A stretch of 47,856 nt of DNA from DATGEP01 sp035310125 (GTDB lineage: Bacteria > Chloroflexota > Ktedonobacteria > Ktedonobacterales > JADMIN01). The stretch spans positions 1 to 47,856 of the forward strand of contig DATGEP010000084.1 in assembly GCA_035310125.1 (NCBI GenBank), read 5' to 3'. Made by a program: the position numbers and the translations under genes. Positions within the stretch are counted from its first letter, which is position 1; every line of letters begins with the position of its first letter. This document shows, piece after piece, positions 16,082 to 24,290 of this stretch. Below the pieces are notes generated by a model, which saw only the letters and a program-made list of their open reading frames with translations, did no database searches and was not told the DNA's origin.

Positions 16082-16133
16082 GGTGGGGCCGGTAATCCTG
16101 CCGGCCAGCGCGGACATTCCTGTCCGCGCCACC
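16082..16133. repeat. Double-hairpin REP-like element
   Basis: Bounded by GGTGG and CCACC, it contains GGCCGG...CCGGCC (16087-16106) and GCGCGGACA-TTCC-TGTCCGCGC (16108-16129). The TTCC loop is the complement of the GGAA loop at 13170-13199. It follows the acyl-CoA dehydrogenase gene by 70 bases. Confidence 0.65.
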
Positions 16134-16225
16134 GTGAGCAGTCAATCGCGACCTCAGTATTTGGTGTCGCTTACATGCCCTGGCTCGGTTTGCACGCAGC
16201 TATTATCCGTTCTCATGCAGGGGGA

Positions 16226-16254
16226 TTGGAAGCAAGGCGCAAATATGTTATGCT
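16226..16254 (+). promoter_or_regulatory. Promoter of the secreted phosphoesterase-like gene
   Basis: TTGGAA (16226-16231), a 17-base spacer and TATGCT (16249-16254), 163 bases before the start at 16417. The core AATATGTTATGCTTGG is nearly identical to that at 7104-7131. Confidence 0.5.
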
Positions 16255-16416
16255 TGGCAGGTGAACGCCAGTACCCGTCAAAGTGCGGCGCTCCTAGCAG
16301 GCGACCGAAGGAACATGCTTGAGATTGATGTGTCGCCTGAGGTATTCGCGCGCAACACTCATACGAGTACAGTGTGGCGGAGCAGCGGACCGGTTCAGAG
16401 CCTGAAGGAGTCATCG

Positions 16417-18561
16417 ATGCGTTACCGTTTCGTGTCTCGATTCCTCTCGTCCAGACCCGCACGTGCGGTCATCCCAGCGGCCATCTCTCTTCTTGTAGTG
16501 TGTGCATTCGCGGCGTCCGCTCTTGCCTCGATGAAACAAGGGCCAGTTGCGCCGGCTCCGCAGCCCGCGGCAAGCTCGCGCGGGGGAGCGAGCTTCGGCG
16601 ACCGCGACGATTTGCCAGCCTCGGCATATCATCGGGTTGGCTCACTCGCATCGGGCACCTCCTCCGTAAGTGGCACCGTCACCGATGCTACTACTGGCCA
16701 GCCAGTGGCAAATGCTACTGTTGGCATTAGCCTCGGCACCAGCGGCTCCAGCGCTTCGTACGCAACCACCAGCAGCACCGGAGCGTATTCGTTCACCAGC
16801 ATCGCTAGCGCCACGTATAACCTTTCGGCCTGGCGCTACGACCTCAGCACCGGCGCTACGGCGATGTATCGGGATAGTCAGAAGATGCAGGTGTCGGTTT
16901 CCGGATCGGCGACCGTCAACTTCGCGCTCAGCTCGCTGGCGGTTCCTAAATCACGAACGATCGGAGCAGGACAGGCGAAGAACTTCATCCTGGTTGACTT
17001 CGATGAGACCTACTACGAAGCCTGGTTCACTGACACCAGCTCGATGGTGAACAATTCGCCCTCGATCCACTCGATCGCGAACAACGGTGTCGTGGCGACG
17101 ACGGACTATACACAGTACGGCTGGTCTCCAATAGATCATTATCAGCTCGCGGTTGGCGGTTTTCCCGCTTGGCGCACACCGGATGCTCCACCTGCCGTCT
17201 GGGGTGGATCGAGTAGCTTAGATACCAACATCTGGTACAACACGTCCGAGGTATTTGGACAGGAATCCATCTTCGACGTGGCCAAGAGTTATGGGATGAG
17301 CACCGCCGTGATCGGTGGCAACGACTATCCCACTGGCCACATCGCCAACAGCAACGTGGACTCCATCCAGCTGGGGTCAAACATCAGCGGCGTACCCACT
17401 GCATGGGTCACGGAAGTCGAGAACTTCTTGACGGCGCATGCTAGCAACCCCAACGGCTCACTGATCTACATGCCAGTGACCGAGGCCGAAGGCTCAACTC
17501 CTGAAAGCGTCAGCCCAGACTCGTCGAGCGGCTCGTATCAGCAAACCAGCTCATGGGATGATCAGGCGCTAGGGCAGCTACTGAGCTGGATGCAGTCGAA
17601 CGGCTACATGACCAACTCCGACATCGCCGTCACCGCCGATGAGGCACAGAACGACCACACCAGCTACGACAACTTCTACGGGATGGGCACAACCGGGATG
17701 GGTACGACTCGCCACATTCCCTTCACCATGCGTGGCCCCAACGTCGTCACAGGTAACACCCAATATACGACGCAGATGGGAATTGACGACGAAGCGACGA
17801 ACATGATGTACGCGCTGGGCCTGCCAGCGCCTGTTGACAGTCGAGGGCATGTAATCCCGGCATTCTTTACCACAACGAATCCAACCCCAACGCCGACACC
17901 GGCGAACACACCCACGCCAACACCAACTAGCACCCCAACGCCGACACCGACGAACACGCCAACACCCACCCCGGCGCCGTCAAACACTCCGACGCCGACT
18001 CCCGCGCCGACGAATACGCCAACACCGGCACCCACGCCAACGAATACGCCGGCACCCACGCCGACTCCTACGCCGGGCGGTGGCACGAATTTGATCGTGA
18101 ACGGCGGATTCGAGAACGGCACCAGCCCGTGGGTGGAGTCGTCCAGCGGTGGCTATGAGCTGATCTCGACGGCGCGACCGCACACCGGCAATTACAGCGC
18201 CTATCTCTGCGGTTATAACTACTGCACCGATAGCATCAAACAGTCGGTGGCGATTCCGTCGAGCTATTCATCGCTGACGCTGACGTTCTGGTTCTACAGC
18301 GATACGCTTGAAACCTCGACAACGACGTGCTACGACTACTTCCACGCCAAGCTGCTCACGTCCAGCGGCAGCACGATCACAAACCTCATGACGAGCTGCA
18401 ATATTGACGCGACTAACGGCTGGGTGAAGGAAACGTTTGACGTCAGCTCCACGCTGTCGTCGTACAAAGGGCAGACCGTGCAGGTCTACTTCGTCGGCAC
18501 CAACGATTATGAGTACCCGACCGATTTCTTCGTGGATGACGTTGCGCTGACCAAACAATAG
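16417..18561 (+). CDS. Secreted multidomain phosphoesterase-like protein
   Basis: A 714-residue secreted protein. Residues 1-38 are a signal peptide; 80-175 a carboxypeptidase-regulatory-like beta-sandwich (VSGTVTDATTGQPVANATVG); 188-485 an alkaline-phosphatase/phosphoesterase-like domain; 488-557 a Thr-Pro linker; 560-714 a carbohydrate-binding-like sandwich (NLIVNGGFENGTSPW). In the enzyme-like domain, ILVDFDETYYEAW (191-203) and VTADEAQNDH (405-414) followed by HIPFTMRGP resemble the metal-binding segments of PF04185-type phosphoesterases (DE..DH, RVP..I.SP). Catalysis is therefore plausible but unproven. The ATG at 16417 has AAGGAG six bases upstream. A paralogue lacking those acidic/His residues is encoded at 22288-23790 in the facing operon. 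Confidence 0.8.
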   Translation: MRYRFVSRFLSSRPARAVIPAAISLLVVCAFAASALASMKQGPVAPAPQPAASSRGGASFGDRDDLPASAYHRVGSLASGTSSVSGTVTDATTGQPVANATVGISLGTSGSSASYATTSSTGAYSFTSIASATYNLSAWRYDLSTGATAMYRDSQKMQVSVSGSATVNFALSSLAVPKSRTIGAGQAKNFILVDFDETYYEAWFTDTSSMVNNSPSIHSIANNGVVATTDYTQYGWSPIDHYQLAVGGFPAWRTPDAPPAVWGGSSSLDTNIWYNTSEVFGQESIFDVAKSYGMSTAVIGGNDYPTGHIANSNVDSIQLGSNISGVPTAWVTEVENFLTAHASNPNGSLIYMPVTEAEGSTPESVSPDSSSGSYQQTSSWDDQALGQLLSWMQSNGYMTNSDIAVTADEAQNDHTSYDNFYGMGTTGMGTTRHIPFTMRGPNVVTGNTQYTTQMGIDDEATNMMYALGLPAPVDSRGHVIPAFFTTTNPTPTPTPANTPTPTPTSTPTPTPTNTPTPTPAPSNTPTPTPAPTNTPTPAPTPTNTPAPTPTPTPGGGTNLIVNGGFENGTSPWVESSSGGYELISTARPHTGNYSAYLCGYNYCTDSIKQSVAIPSSYSSLTLTFWFYSDTLETSTTTCYDYFHAKLLTSSGSTITNLMTSCNIDATNGWVKETFDVSSTLSSYKGQTVQVYFVGTNDYEYPTDFFVDDVALTKQ
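17880..18080 (+). repeat. Thr-Pro-coding simple repeat
   Basis: Degenerate tandem units of ACNCCN encode about 65 residues of TPTP, NTPTP and APTNTP. This is a typical extended linker between extracellular domains, and a likely site of length variation. Confidence 0.85.
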
Positions 18562-18578
18562 GTCATGCGACCTTCCAG

Positions 18579-18607
18579 GCGGGCGTGTCTTTGTGACGCG
18601 CCCGCTT
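18579..18607. terminator. Hairpin between converging genes
   Basis: GCGGGCG...CGCCCGC with a loop containing GTCTTTGTGA, followed on the plus strand by TTCGTTGTCT. It lies between the stop of the plus-strand phosphoesterase gene and the stop of the minus-strand ABC ATPase gene, and could end both transcripts. Confidence 0.55.
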
Positions 18608-18613
18608 CGTTGT

Positions 18614-19357
18614 CTATACCGTCTCGCCAGTGGCCACACTGCCATTGTCTATATGGAAGCTATGTGGCGCCCGCGCGGCCACACGCGGGTCGTGCGTGGC
18701 GACCACAAGCGTCATCGCGCCGCCGGCTTGTAGCTCCTGCAACAAATCCATGACGGCGAACCCCGTCTTGCTATCGAGGCTGCCGGTCGGCTCATCGGCT
18801 AGAAGTAGTCGTGGGTTGGCGATGAGCGCTCGCGCGATGGCGATGCGCTGCTGCTCCCCGCCAGAAAGTTCACCTGGCACATGCCTGGCGCGATGCTCCA
18901 TCCGCACGCGAGCCAGCAGCATTGCCGCTCGTTCGCGCAGCGCGCGCGTGGGCTGGTACGGCAGGAGCGGAGCCATCACGTTTTCGAGGGCAGTGAGGCC
19001 GGGAAGTAGGTGAAACCTCTGGAAGATCAACCCAATGTGCTCGCGACGGAAAGCGGCGAGCGCGTTGCCGCGGAGCGACGCCGTATCTACACCGTCAACG
19101 ATGATTCGCCCGGACGAGGGGTGATCGAGCGTCGCGATCAGGTGGAGCAGCGTAGACTTCCCAGAGCCGGATGGCCCCGTCACGGCGACGAAATCGCCCG
19201 CCGCGACCCGCAGCGATACGCCGCGCAACGCATCCACGCCGCTCGGATCATAGCGCCGATGTACCTCTTCGATGACAATCGTCGCCCCACATACCGCTTC
19301 TGAGGACATAGGCGCCGCCACGGCCTGCGTCTGTGCTTCGTCACCCAACAACCCCAT
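18614..19357 (-). CDS. ABC transporter ATPase, MacB/LolD type
   Basis: A 247-residue ATPase of the MacB/LolD (type VII) group. It has the Walker A GPSGSGKSTLLH, the A-subfamily motif RGNALAAFRREHIGLIFQRF, the signature LSGGEQQRIA, Walker B LLLADEPTGSLD and the His switch in VATHDPRVA. About 25 extra residues precede the domain. Such ATPases power mechanotransmission permeases rather than ordinary transport. The ATG lies three bases after the permease stop and its ribosome site (GAGGAG) is formed by the last permease codons, so the two are coupled. It is the last gene of the seven-gene operon. Confidence 0.94.
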   Translation of the reverse strand: MGLLGDEAQTQAVAAPMSSEAVCGATIVIEEVHRRYDPSGVDALRGVSLRVAAGDFVAVTGPSGSGKSTLLHLIATLDHPSSGRIIVDGVDTASLRGNALAAFRREHIGLIFQRFHLLPGLTALENVMAPLLPYQPTRALRERAAMLLARVRMEHRARHVPGELSGGEQQRIAIARALIANPRLLLADEPTGSLDSKTGFAVMDLLQELQAGGAMTLVVATHDPRVAARAPHSFHIDNGSVATGETV

Positions 19358-19360
19358 ACC

Positions 19361-21802
19361 TCACTCCTCAGTCAGAATACGCGCCACTGGCAGGCGCGAT
19401 GCTTGAAATGCTGGATAACCGGCGCCCGCCGCGCAGAGCAGCGCACCGAGAGCCGGCGCGGCGAACCAACCTACGAAGAGCAGCGGTGACGCAGTATGAT
19501 AGATGACCAGAAAGACTAGCTCGGCGAGTAGCATCCCACATGCTCCACCGAGCGCTCCTAGCGCCAGTCCTTCGCGAACGACCTGGACGGCAACGTCGCG
19601 GCCGGTCCAGCCGGTGGCTAACAGCACGCCGAACTCACGCCGCCGCTCGCGAATCGCCAGCAAGAGGATAAGTCCTGCCGTCAGCGCCGCACTGGCGCAG
19701 GTCAACAACGCAATTACAAGATGGATGGCGCTCAAACCGACCTGCACCTCTCGCCCTAGCAATGTCGCGTACAGGACACCATCGAGACCCCAGCGCACGA
19801 GCGCCAGCAAGAGCACCAGCCCGCATCCACCCGCCATAGCCGCCAGCACCAGCACCGCGCCGCCGCGCCGCCACCGGAGCTGCCGCCGCAGCAGCGCCCA
19901 CCACCACGGTCCGTGCGTCCAGCTCCACCGGATGTTTCCGCCGTGCTTCGCGCTGGGTGCGAGGCCCAATCCTATCGTGACGGCCGCCACGGTCGTATAG
20001 AACACCGCGGCGAGCAACAGGAGTGCCAACACACCTTGCGGTGACACCGGCGGTGCGCCGAGGAATATGAGTATGGTGGAGAGAGCCCAGGCTGGCAATA
20101 TCGCTAGCAGGCACGCCGCGGCTGCCTCCAGCGCGGATTCGAAAATGAGCCACCCATTCGACCAGCCCGTTTGCGCGAGCAGCAACACATCCCTCCGGCG
20201 ACTGCTGGCGGCAAGCAGCGCTGCAGCCACCAACGCCAGACCAGCAACGCCTGCCGCCGCGAGCAGCAACAGCACATTCGCACCGTTGACACCGTGAGCG
20301 ATGACGACGGCGGCGTGCGGCTGAATCCAGATTTCGGTGATCGTCCGCACGCGACCATCAGCGCCTGGCACGTGTACCAGCACGGGGCGACCAGACGCGC
20401 CGGCCAGCACATCCACGTGCAGTCCTGTCTGCGCTTCAATGGCCGCCGCCGCTTGTTGCAAAAGCGCTTCACTCCGCTCGCCAAATGCGCCCAATCCAGC
20501 GACGCGCACCCGCACCGCACTGACGCAACGTTCGCCGGTCAGCGCACAGGCCATGGGAAGTGTAGTAAAGAGCAGTGGGGGCCACGGAATTATGCTTTGC
20601 TGTGGCTCAAGGCCTGGCAACGTGCCCACCGGTTCCGGACGATACAGGCCCAGAGGCGCTGACTGTGGCGCCGGACCTCGCAGGCCAGGCAAACTCGCGG
20701 CATCGAACGTTGATAGGCTACCCGAAGCGCCGCTCAACGCGACCCAGGGTGATGACGCCTGGGGCAGCAGTGGCAGCCGCACGAGCGGGCCGCCAGCATC
20801 CGCGCCGACGCTTTCGAGCGCCAGCACCGGAGGCGCTCCATCGCTACCGCTCGCCGTCGAAACATCGTATGCCGCCCGCCCATACCGGGCCACCCCGCCA
20901 CCCTGTAGCGGCGCGATTGCGGACAGCGCATCCGTCTCTCTCAGCTCGCGGGCAAGCAGCGACAACAGTCCGGCGGCGTCGAGCTGCTGCCGCGACACTG
21001 GCACCCACGCTGTGGAGGAGGCGAAATTCGCGGAGATATCGAGCGACGTAGAAAGATCAGCCGGGAGTGGCGCCCACTCCACCGTCAACGTTGCCGCGAG
21101 CGGCGCCCAGGGGTGCGTATCCATGAGCAGTGGTAACCCTGTGGCGGCGGCGCTGGCAGCGTTCGGCTGCCAGCTAAGACCAACAAGCTGCCGCTCCGCA
21201 ACAGGATCTATGCCTGCCAACAGGACCGTGATCGTCCATGCCGCCGCCACCGTCGCCACGCCGGCAGCATTCAGTGGTATGTACGCCACTCCAGCGGCTG
21301 ATCCCGCACCAGCGATGGCGATATATTGCGGCATTGGGAGTGCGACAAAAATCGTCTGTGATTGCGGAGACTGCACGGCATCTGTTAACTCGGTGGTCAC
21401 ACGATACAATCCGGGCTGGGTGAAGGTGACCGGGAGATAGGGATGGAGCCTCAGCCAGCCAACTATCGCTTCCGGCGCGGCAACGTCCACATGCTCGATG
21501 TGCGAAATCGTCGCGACCTGTGCCAGACTAATCCCTCCGTACGTCTGCTCCGGAGCGGACGGGTCAACCAGATGAAGCTGACGCTCGACGGGGCTAAGCG
21601 CATCCGGCGCGCGTACGAGCAAGTCATAGGCTGTGCGCCAAGAGCGGCTGATCTGCTGATCCGCGGTGAGAGTCGAGAGCTGCGTGTAACCAGCCAGCAG
21701 CGTCGTACTGATCGAGATGCAGCACAACCCCAGGCTGAGAGTGATCAGACGCTCTCGCTGCCCCAGTAGTGACCACCAGACGAAGCGTAGCAGCCCGCGC
21801 AC
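19361..21802 (-). CDS. FtsX/MacB-type ABC permease with large outer domain
   Basis: An 813-residue permease. One N-terminal membrane helix (about 18-40) is followed by some 470 residues outside the cell, then a cluster of hydrophobic segments from about 517 to the end arranged in two FtsX-like blocks, closing with YPAFQASRLPVARILTEE, a usual MacB-family C-terminus. The outer domain is not recognisable in detail. The C-terminal half has the usual GVLLATGWTGRDVAVQVVRE coupling region. MacB-type pairs in monoderm bacteria extract lipoproteins or peptides, or signal across the membrane. The start is a GTG at 21802 behind GGAGGGGG. With the ATPase it probably acts on, or is regulated by, the lipoproteins encoded upstream. 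Confidence 0.88.
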   Translation of the reverse strand: MRGLLRFVWWSLLGQRERLITLSLGLCCISISTTLLAGYTQLSTLTADQQISRSWRTAYDLLVRAPDALSPVERQLHLVDPSAPEQTYGGISLAQVATISHIEHVDVAAPEAIVGWLRLHPYLPVTFTQPGLYRVTTELTDAVQSPQSQTIFVALPMPQYIAIAGAGSAAGVAYIPLNAAGVATVAAAWTITVLLAGIDPVAERQLVGLSWQPNAASAAATGLPLLMDTHPWAPLAATLTVEWAPLPADLSTSLDISANFASSTAWVPVSRQQLDAAGLLSLLARELRETDALSAIAPLQGGGVARYGRAAYDVSTASGSDGAPPVLALESVGADAGGPLVRLPLLPQASSPWVALSGASGSLSTFDAASLPGLRGPAPQSAPLGLYRPEPVGTLPGLEPQQSIIPWPPLLFTTLPMACALTGERCVSAVRVRVAGLGAFGERSEALLQQAAAAIEAQTGLHVDVLAGASGRPVLVHVPGADGRVRTITEIWIQPHAAVVIAHGVNGANVLLLLAAAGVAGLALVAAALLAASSRRRDVLLLAQTGWSNGWLIFESALEAAAACLLAILPAWALSTILIFLGAPPVSPQGVLALLLLAAVFYTTVAAVTIGLGLAPSAKHGGNIRWSWTHGPWWWALLRRQLRWRRGGAVLVLAAMAGGCGLVLLLALVRWGLDGVLYATLLGREVQVGLSAIHLVIALLTCASAALTAGLILLLAIRERRREFGVLLATGWTGRDVAVQVVREGLALGALGGACGMLLAELVFLVIYHTASPLLFVGWFAAPALGALLCAAGAGYPAFQASRLPVARILTEE

Positions 21803-21816
21803 ATTTGCCCCCTCCG

Positions 21817-22257
21817 TTACGTTCCCAGCGGCGTGGGCGTCGGCTTGCCGAGCTCCTGCCGCTTTTCCTGAAGCGAGACCGGCGCTACGGTGAGCTTCGC
21901 GTACCGCGCGCCATCTACCGTGCCCTGCAACGCGAAATCACGCACCTGTCCCGGACCGACGTCTTCCGCCGTGCCGGTGGCCGAGCCCACCTGCTGCCCG
22001 CTCAGATCCAGCAAGGTCGCCTGAAGCGTTACGTCGAACGGAAACTGCATCGTGCTGGTGTTGGTCACATCTCCAAGCACCTGCGCCTGATTGCCCTCGA
22101 TGAGGATGCGTGTGCTGATAATCTTAAAGTAGGTCAGACGGGTATCCACATGCTGCGACTGGCCGCCGCAGCCCCCGACGGCAAGTGATAGCATCAGCGC
22201 GAGCCAGCACAGATGGGCGCGACTCCGCCGCATCCTGTTACTGAGAACCGTTTTCAT
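21817..22257 (-). CDS. Small lipoprotein with FxLYD-like domain (copy A)
   Basis: A 146-residue lipoprotein: signal peptide with lipobox LAVGGC (Cys30), then one small beta-sandwich of the kind annotated FxLYD. Key stretch: QVLGDVTNTSTMQFPFDVTL, then QATLLDLSGQQVGSATGTAE and DVGPGQVRDFALQGTV. The C-terminal 20 residues (KRQELGKPTPTPLGT) are an unstructured tail. It is clearly a relative of the lipoprotein at 23771-24247 (shared QATL.D..G..VG.ATG.AED and LQGTV). ATG at 22257 with AGGAG seven bases upstream. It lies directly before the ABC permease, a position suggesting a binding partner for the permease's outer domain. Function unknown. Confidence 0.8.
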   Translation of the reverse strand: MKTVLSNRMRRSRAHLCWLALMLSLAVGGCGGQSQHVDTRLTYFKIISTRILIEGNQAQVLGDVTNTSTMQFPFDVTLQATLLDLSGQQVGSATGTAEDVGPGQVRDFALQGTVDGARYAKLTVAPVSLQEKRQELGKPTPTPLGT

Positions 22258-22287
22258 GCGTGAACTCCTACACCATCACGTCATCCA

Positions 22288-23790
22288 TCAGGGACACGAT
22301 GTGCTAAAGAGCGAGACGAGCGCGGGCACACGCGCGTTAGCAGGAGCAGGTAAACAGAGGGCGCGCAACGCAGTCGCCGCTACCACGAAGCTCAGGACCA
22401 CCTGCGCTTCCACCTTGCCCGCCGCGACACCCGGCCCGGACAGCACGAGCGGTACGTGCAGGCTTGAGCCCAACCCGTCAGGCTCCATGCCATAGTAGTT
22501 GTCGGACGCGGTCTCATTGACCTGGGCCTCCGCCGCTGTCACCATGATATCTGTCGTGGTAAGCAGGCGCTGACTGGCGAGCCAATCGCGCAGCAGGCCC
22601 ACCAGCTCATCATCCGCTCGCATGGCCTGTGCATAGGCGCCACCGGGAGCGTCGGGCGTCGCACCCGCAGCGGCCGCCGCGCCAAACGGCGGGTCCAGCT
22701 CGCCATAGAAGACAAAACCGTTGGGATTCGTCGCTATCGTCGTGATGAGGTGTTCGGCGCTGGCAAGCCACCCCGCGCTATCGAAGATGAGTCCTACTTG
22801 CACCGTCTGTACCCCCCGCGTGCTCACGTCGCTGAGTGGATAGTGCGGCCCACCAAGCGCTGCGGTACTCATGCCATAGCTCCCGGCAACATCGAAAAGG
22901 CTCTCCTGACCGAATGCTAGGGAGCCTGGCGGTGAGTTGTACCAGAAGGTTGTATCCATGCCGTCTGGTGTGCCCCAGGGCACCACATGCGGCCAGGGAT
23001 CGAACGACCGCCACGCGGGATATGTCCCGCTGAGCAGCGCGTACTGATCGGTGGGATGCCAGCCATAGGGAGCCATTACATTCGCCGCTCGCGCGCCAGA
23101 CGCCGCAAGCTGACGCATATTCTGCGCGTCCATAACCAGCGCCGGATCATCAAACCATGACTCGGCATAGATGCCGCTCAGATCCAGCATAATGAGATTT
23201 CGTGCGGCGCCAGCGGGGGGGCGGCGCGTACCGGGCGCGAGCGCCGCAACGAGCGCAAGACGAACCAGCGCCCGTTGCGGCAGCATCACACTCATCACAA
23301 CCGCCTCCGGATACACTGGTTGCCCTGGCAGCGCGGCGTAGCGCGCGGCGGCGATATTATAGGCGCCGCCCGCGAGATGCGAAAACGAGAAGCCGCCGCT
23401 CGCCGCGGAGACGACACGCAGCGCGGGCGCGGTACGCTGGCCGGGCGCGGGGGGCAGTGTGACCCAGACCGAGGCACCACTGATACCTCTCCCGGTCTGG
23501 GCATCAACCACAACCCCGCTCAGGATGTAACCGCCATTCTTGAATACGTAGGCTGGTACCGCGCCGGTCGAGACGCTAAGGCCGTCTCCCGCATCATCCA
23601 CATCGCCCAGCTTTGGGACGAATGTTGGCGTCGGGGTCGCCACGGCGGCTCGACGAGGCACCTCCGTTGGCGCGCGCGCGAGCAGCACCGCGACCACCCC
23701 AACGGCCAGCGCCACCGTGAGCAGCACCACGCCCCATTTCCGGCGGACCATGCGGGGCAGGCGCAATCCTTTAGTCGTTGCCCGTACCAT
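22288..23790 (-). CDS. Membrane-anchored phosphoesterase-like protein, probably inactive
   Basis: A 500-residue paralogue of the protein at 16417-18561 without the Thr-Pro linker and C-terminal binding domain. Residues 18-38 form a membrane anchor; 85-180 a regulatory-like sandwich (ILSGVVVDAQTGRGISGASV); 195-495 the phosphoesterase-like domain (GWHPTDQYALLSGTYPAWRS matches GWSPIDHYQLAVGGFPAWRT). The likely metal segment ADEAQNDH of the paralogue is AAEAQVNE here (419-426), losing an Asp, an Asp and a His, so it is probably a pseudo-enzyme acting by binding. The start overlaps the upstream lipoprotein gene by 20 bases; ATG at 23751 is an alternative. The ribosome site is poor, suggesting coupled translation. 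Confidence 0.78.
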   Translation of the reverse strand: MVRATTKGLRLPRMVRRKWGVVLLTVALAVGVVAVLLARAPTEVPRRAAVATPTPTFVPKLGDVDDAGDGLSVSTGAVPAYVFKNGGYILSGVVVDAQTGRGISGASVWVTLPPAPGQRTAPALRVVSAASGGFSFSHLAGGAYNIAAARYAALPGQPVYPEAVVMSVMLPQRALVRLALVAALAPGTRRPPAGAARNLIMLDLSGIYAESWFDDPALVMDAQNMRQLAASGARAANVMAPYGWHPTDQYALLSGTYPAWRSFDPWPHVVPWGTPDGMDTTFWYNSPPGSLAFGQESLFDVAGSYGMSTAALGGPHYPLSDVSTRGVQTVQVGLIFDSAGWLASAEHLITTIATNPNGFVFYGELDPPFGAAAAAGATPDAPGGAYAQAMRADDELVGLLRDWLASQRLLTTTDIMVTAAEAQVNETASDNYYGMEPDGLGSSLHVPLVLSGPGVAAGKVEAQVVLSFVVAATALRALCLPAPANARVPALVSLFSTSCP

Positions 23791-24247
23791 TCACGTTCTC
23801 GCTCACCTTAGTGACAGCCACAGTCACTGTCGCCCATGACGGCTGCGTGACAGTGCCTTGCAGGGTATAGCTTACGGTCTGCCCGGCGGGAATATCCTCC
23901 GCTTTGCCGGTCGCCGTCCCGACGACATTCCCATTGGCATCTTTGAGCGTAGCTTGCAAGAAGATGTCGTGCCGCACTTTGTCAACATTCTTCACCTGCC
24001 CCGTCACCTCGATATTGGCGCCCGTGGTGATTTTGGCCGTCGGATCGCCGACAACCTGAGCCAATTTTACAAAAGGGTCAGCGGTCGCCGTGGCTCTAGT
24101 AGGTGTAACGGTGGCGTGCCCGGTGCCGCCAGATCCGCCACCGCTGGCACAGCCAGCAACGCTCACCAGCAGGAACATCGTGCCCAGCGCCAGAAGCCAG
24201 AGTAGTCCTACACCACGCAAAGACGCAGTCCATCGTTTGTGCTTCAT
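23771..24247 (-). CDS. Small lipoprotein with FxLYD-like domain (copy B)
   Basis: A 158-residue lipoprotein with lipobox SVAGCASGG (Cys33), a Gly/Thr-rich spacer, and one FxLYD-like beta-sandwich: VTGQVKNVDKVRHDIFLQAT, LKDANGNVVGTATGKAED, IPAGQTVSYTLQGTV. Closely related to copy A at 21817-22257. FxLYD domains occur on the surface of Gram-positive type bacteria and are thought to mediate binding. The ATG at 24247 has AGGAG seven bases upstream; the frame is open another 75 codons upstream, but those residues are shadow coding over the preceding gene. Its last 20 bases overlap the next gene. Role in the operon unknown, most likely a tethered partner. Confidence 0.8.
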   Translation of the reverse strand: MKHKRWTASLRGVGLLWLLALGTMFLLVSVAGCASGGGSGGTGHATVTPTRATATADPFVKLAQVVGDPTAKITTGANIEVTGQVKNVDKVRHDIFLQATLKDANGNVVGTATGKAEDIPAGQTVSYTLQGTVTQPSWATVTVAVTKVSENVNGTGND

Positions 24248-24290
24248 CGCAACTCTCCTCGCGATACATGCAATCCACAAACTACCGCCC

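Noticed and set aside
17880..18080. Possible CRISPR or minisatellite array
   Set aside because: The repeats are short degenerate Thr-Pro codons in frame within a secreted protein, without spacers.
20337..21440. Plus-strand open frame of 367 codons
   Set aside because: Antisense to the ABC permease; Ser/Ala/Arg/Thr-rich as expected for a GC-rich shadow frame.
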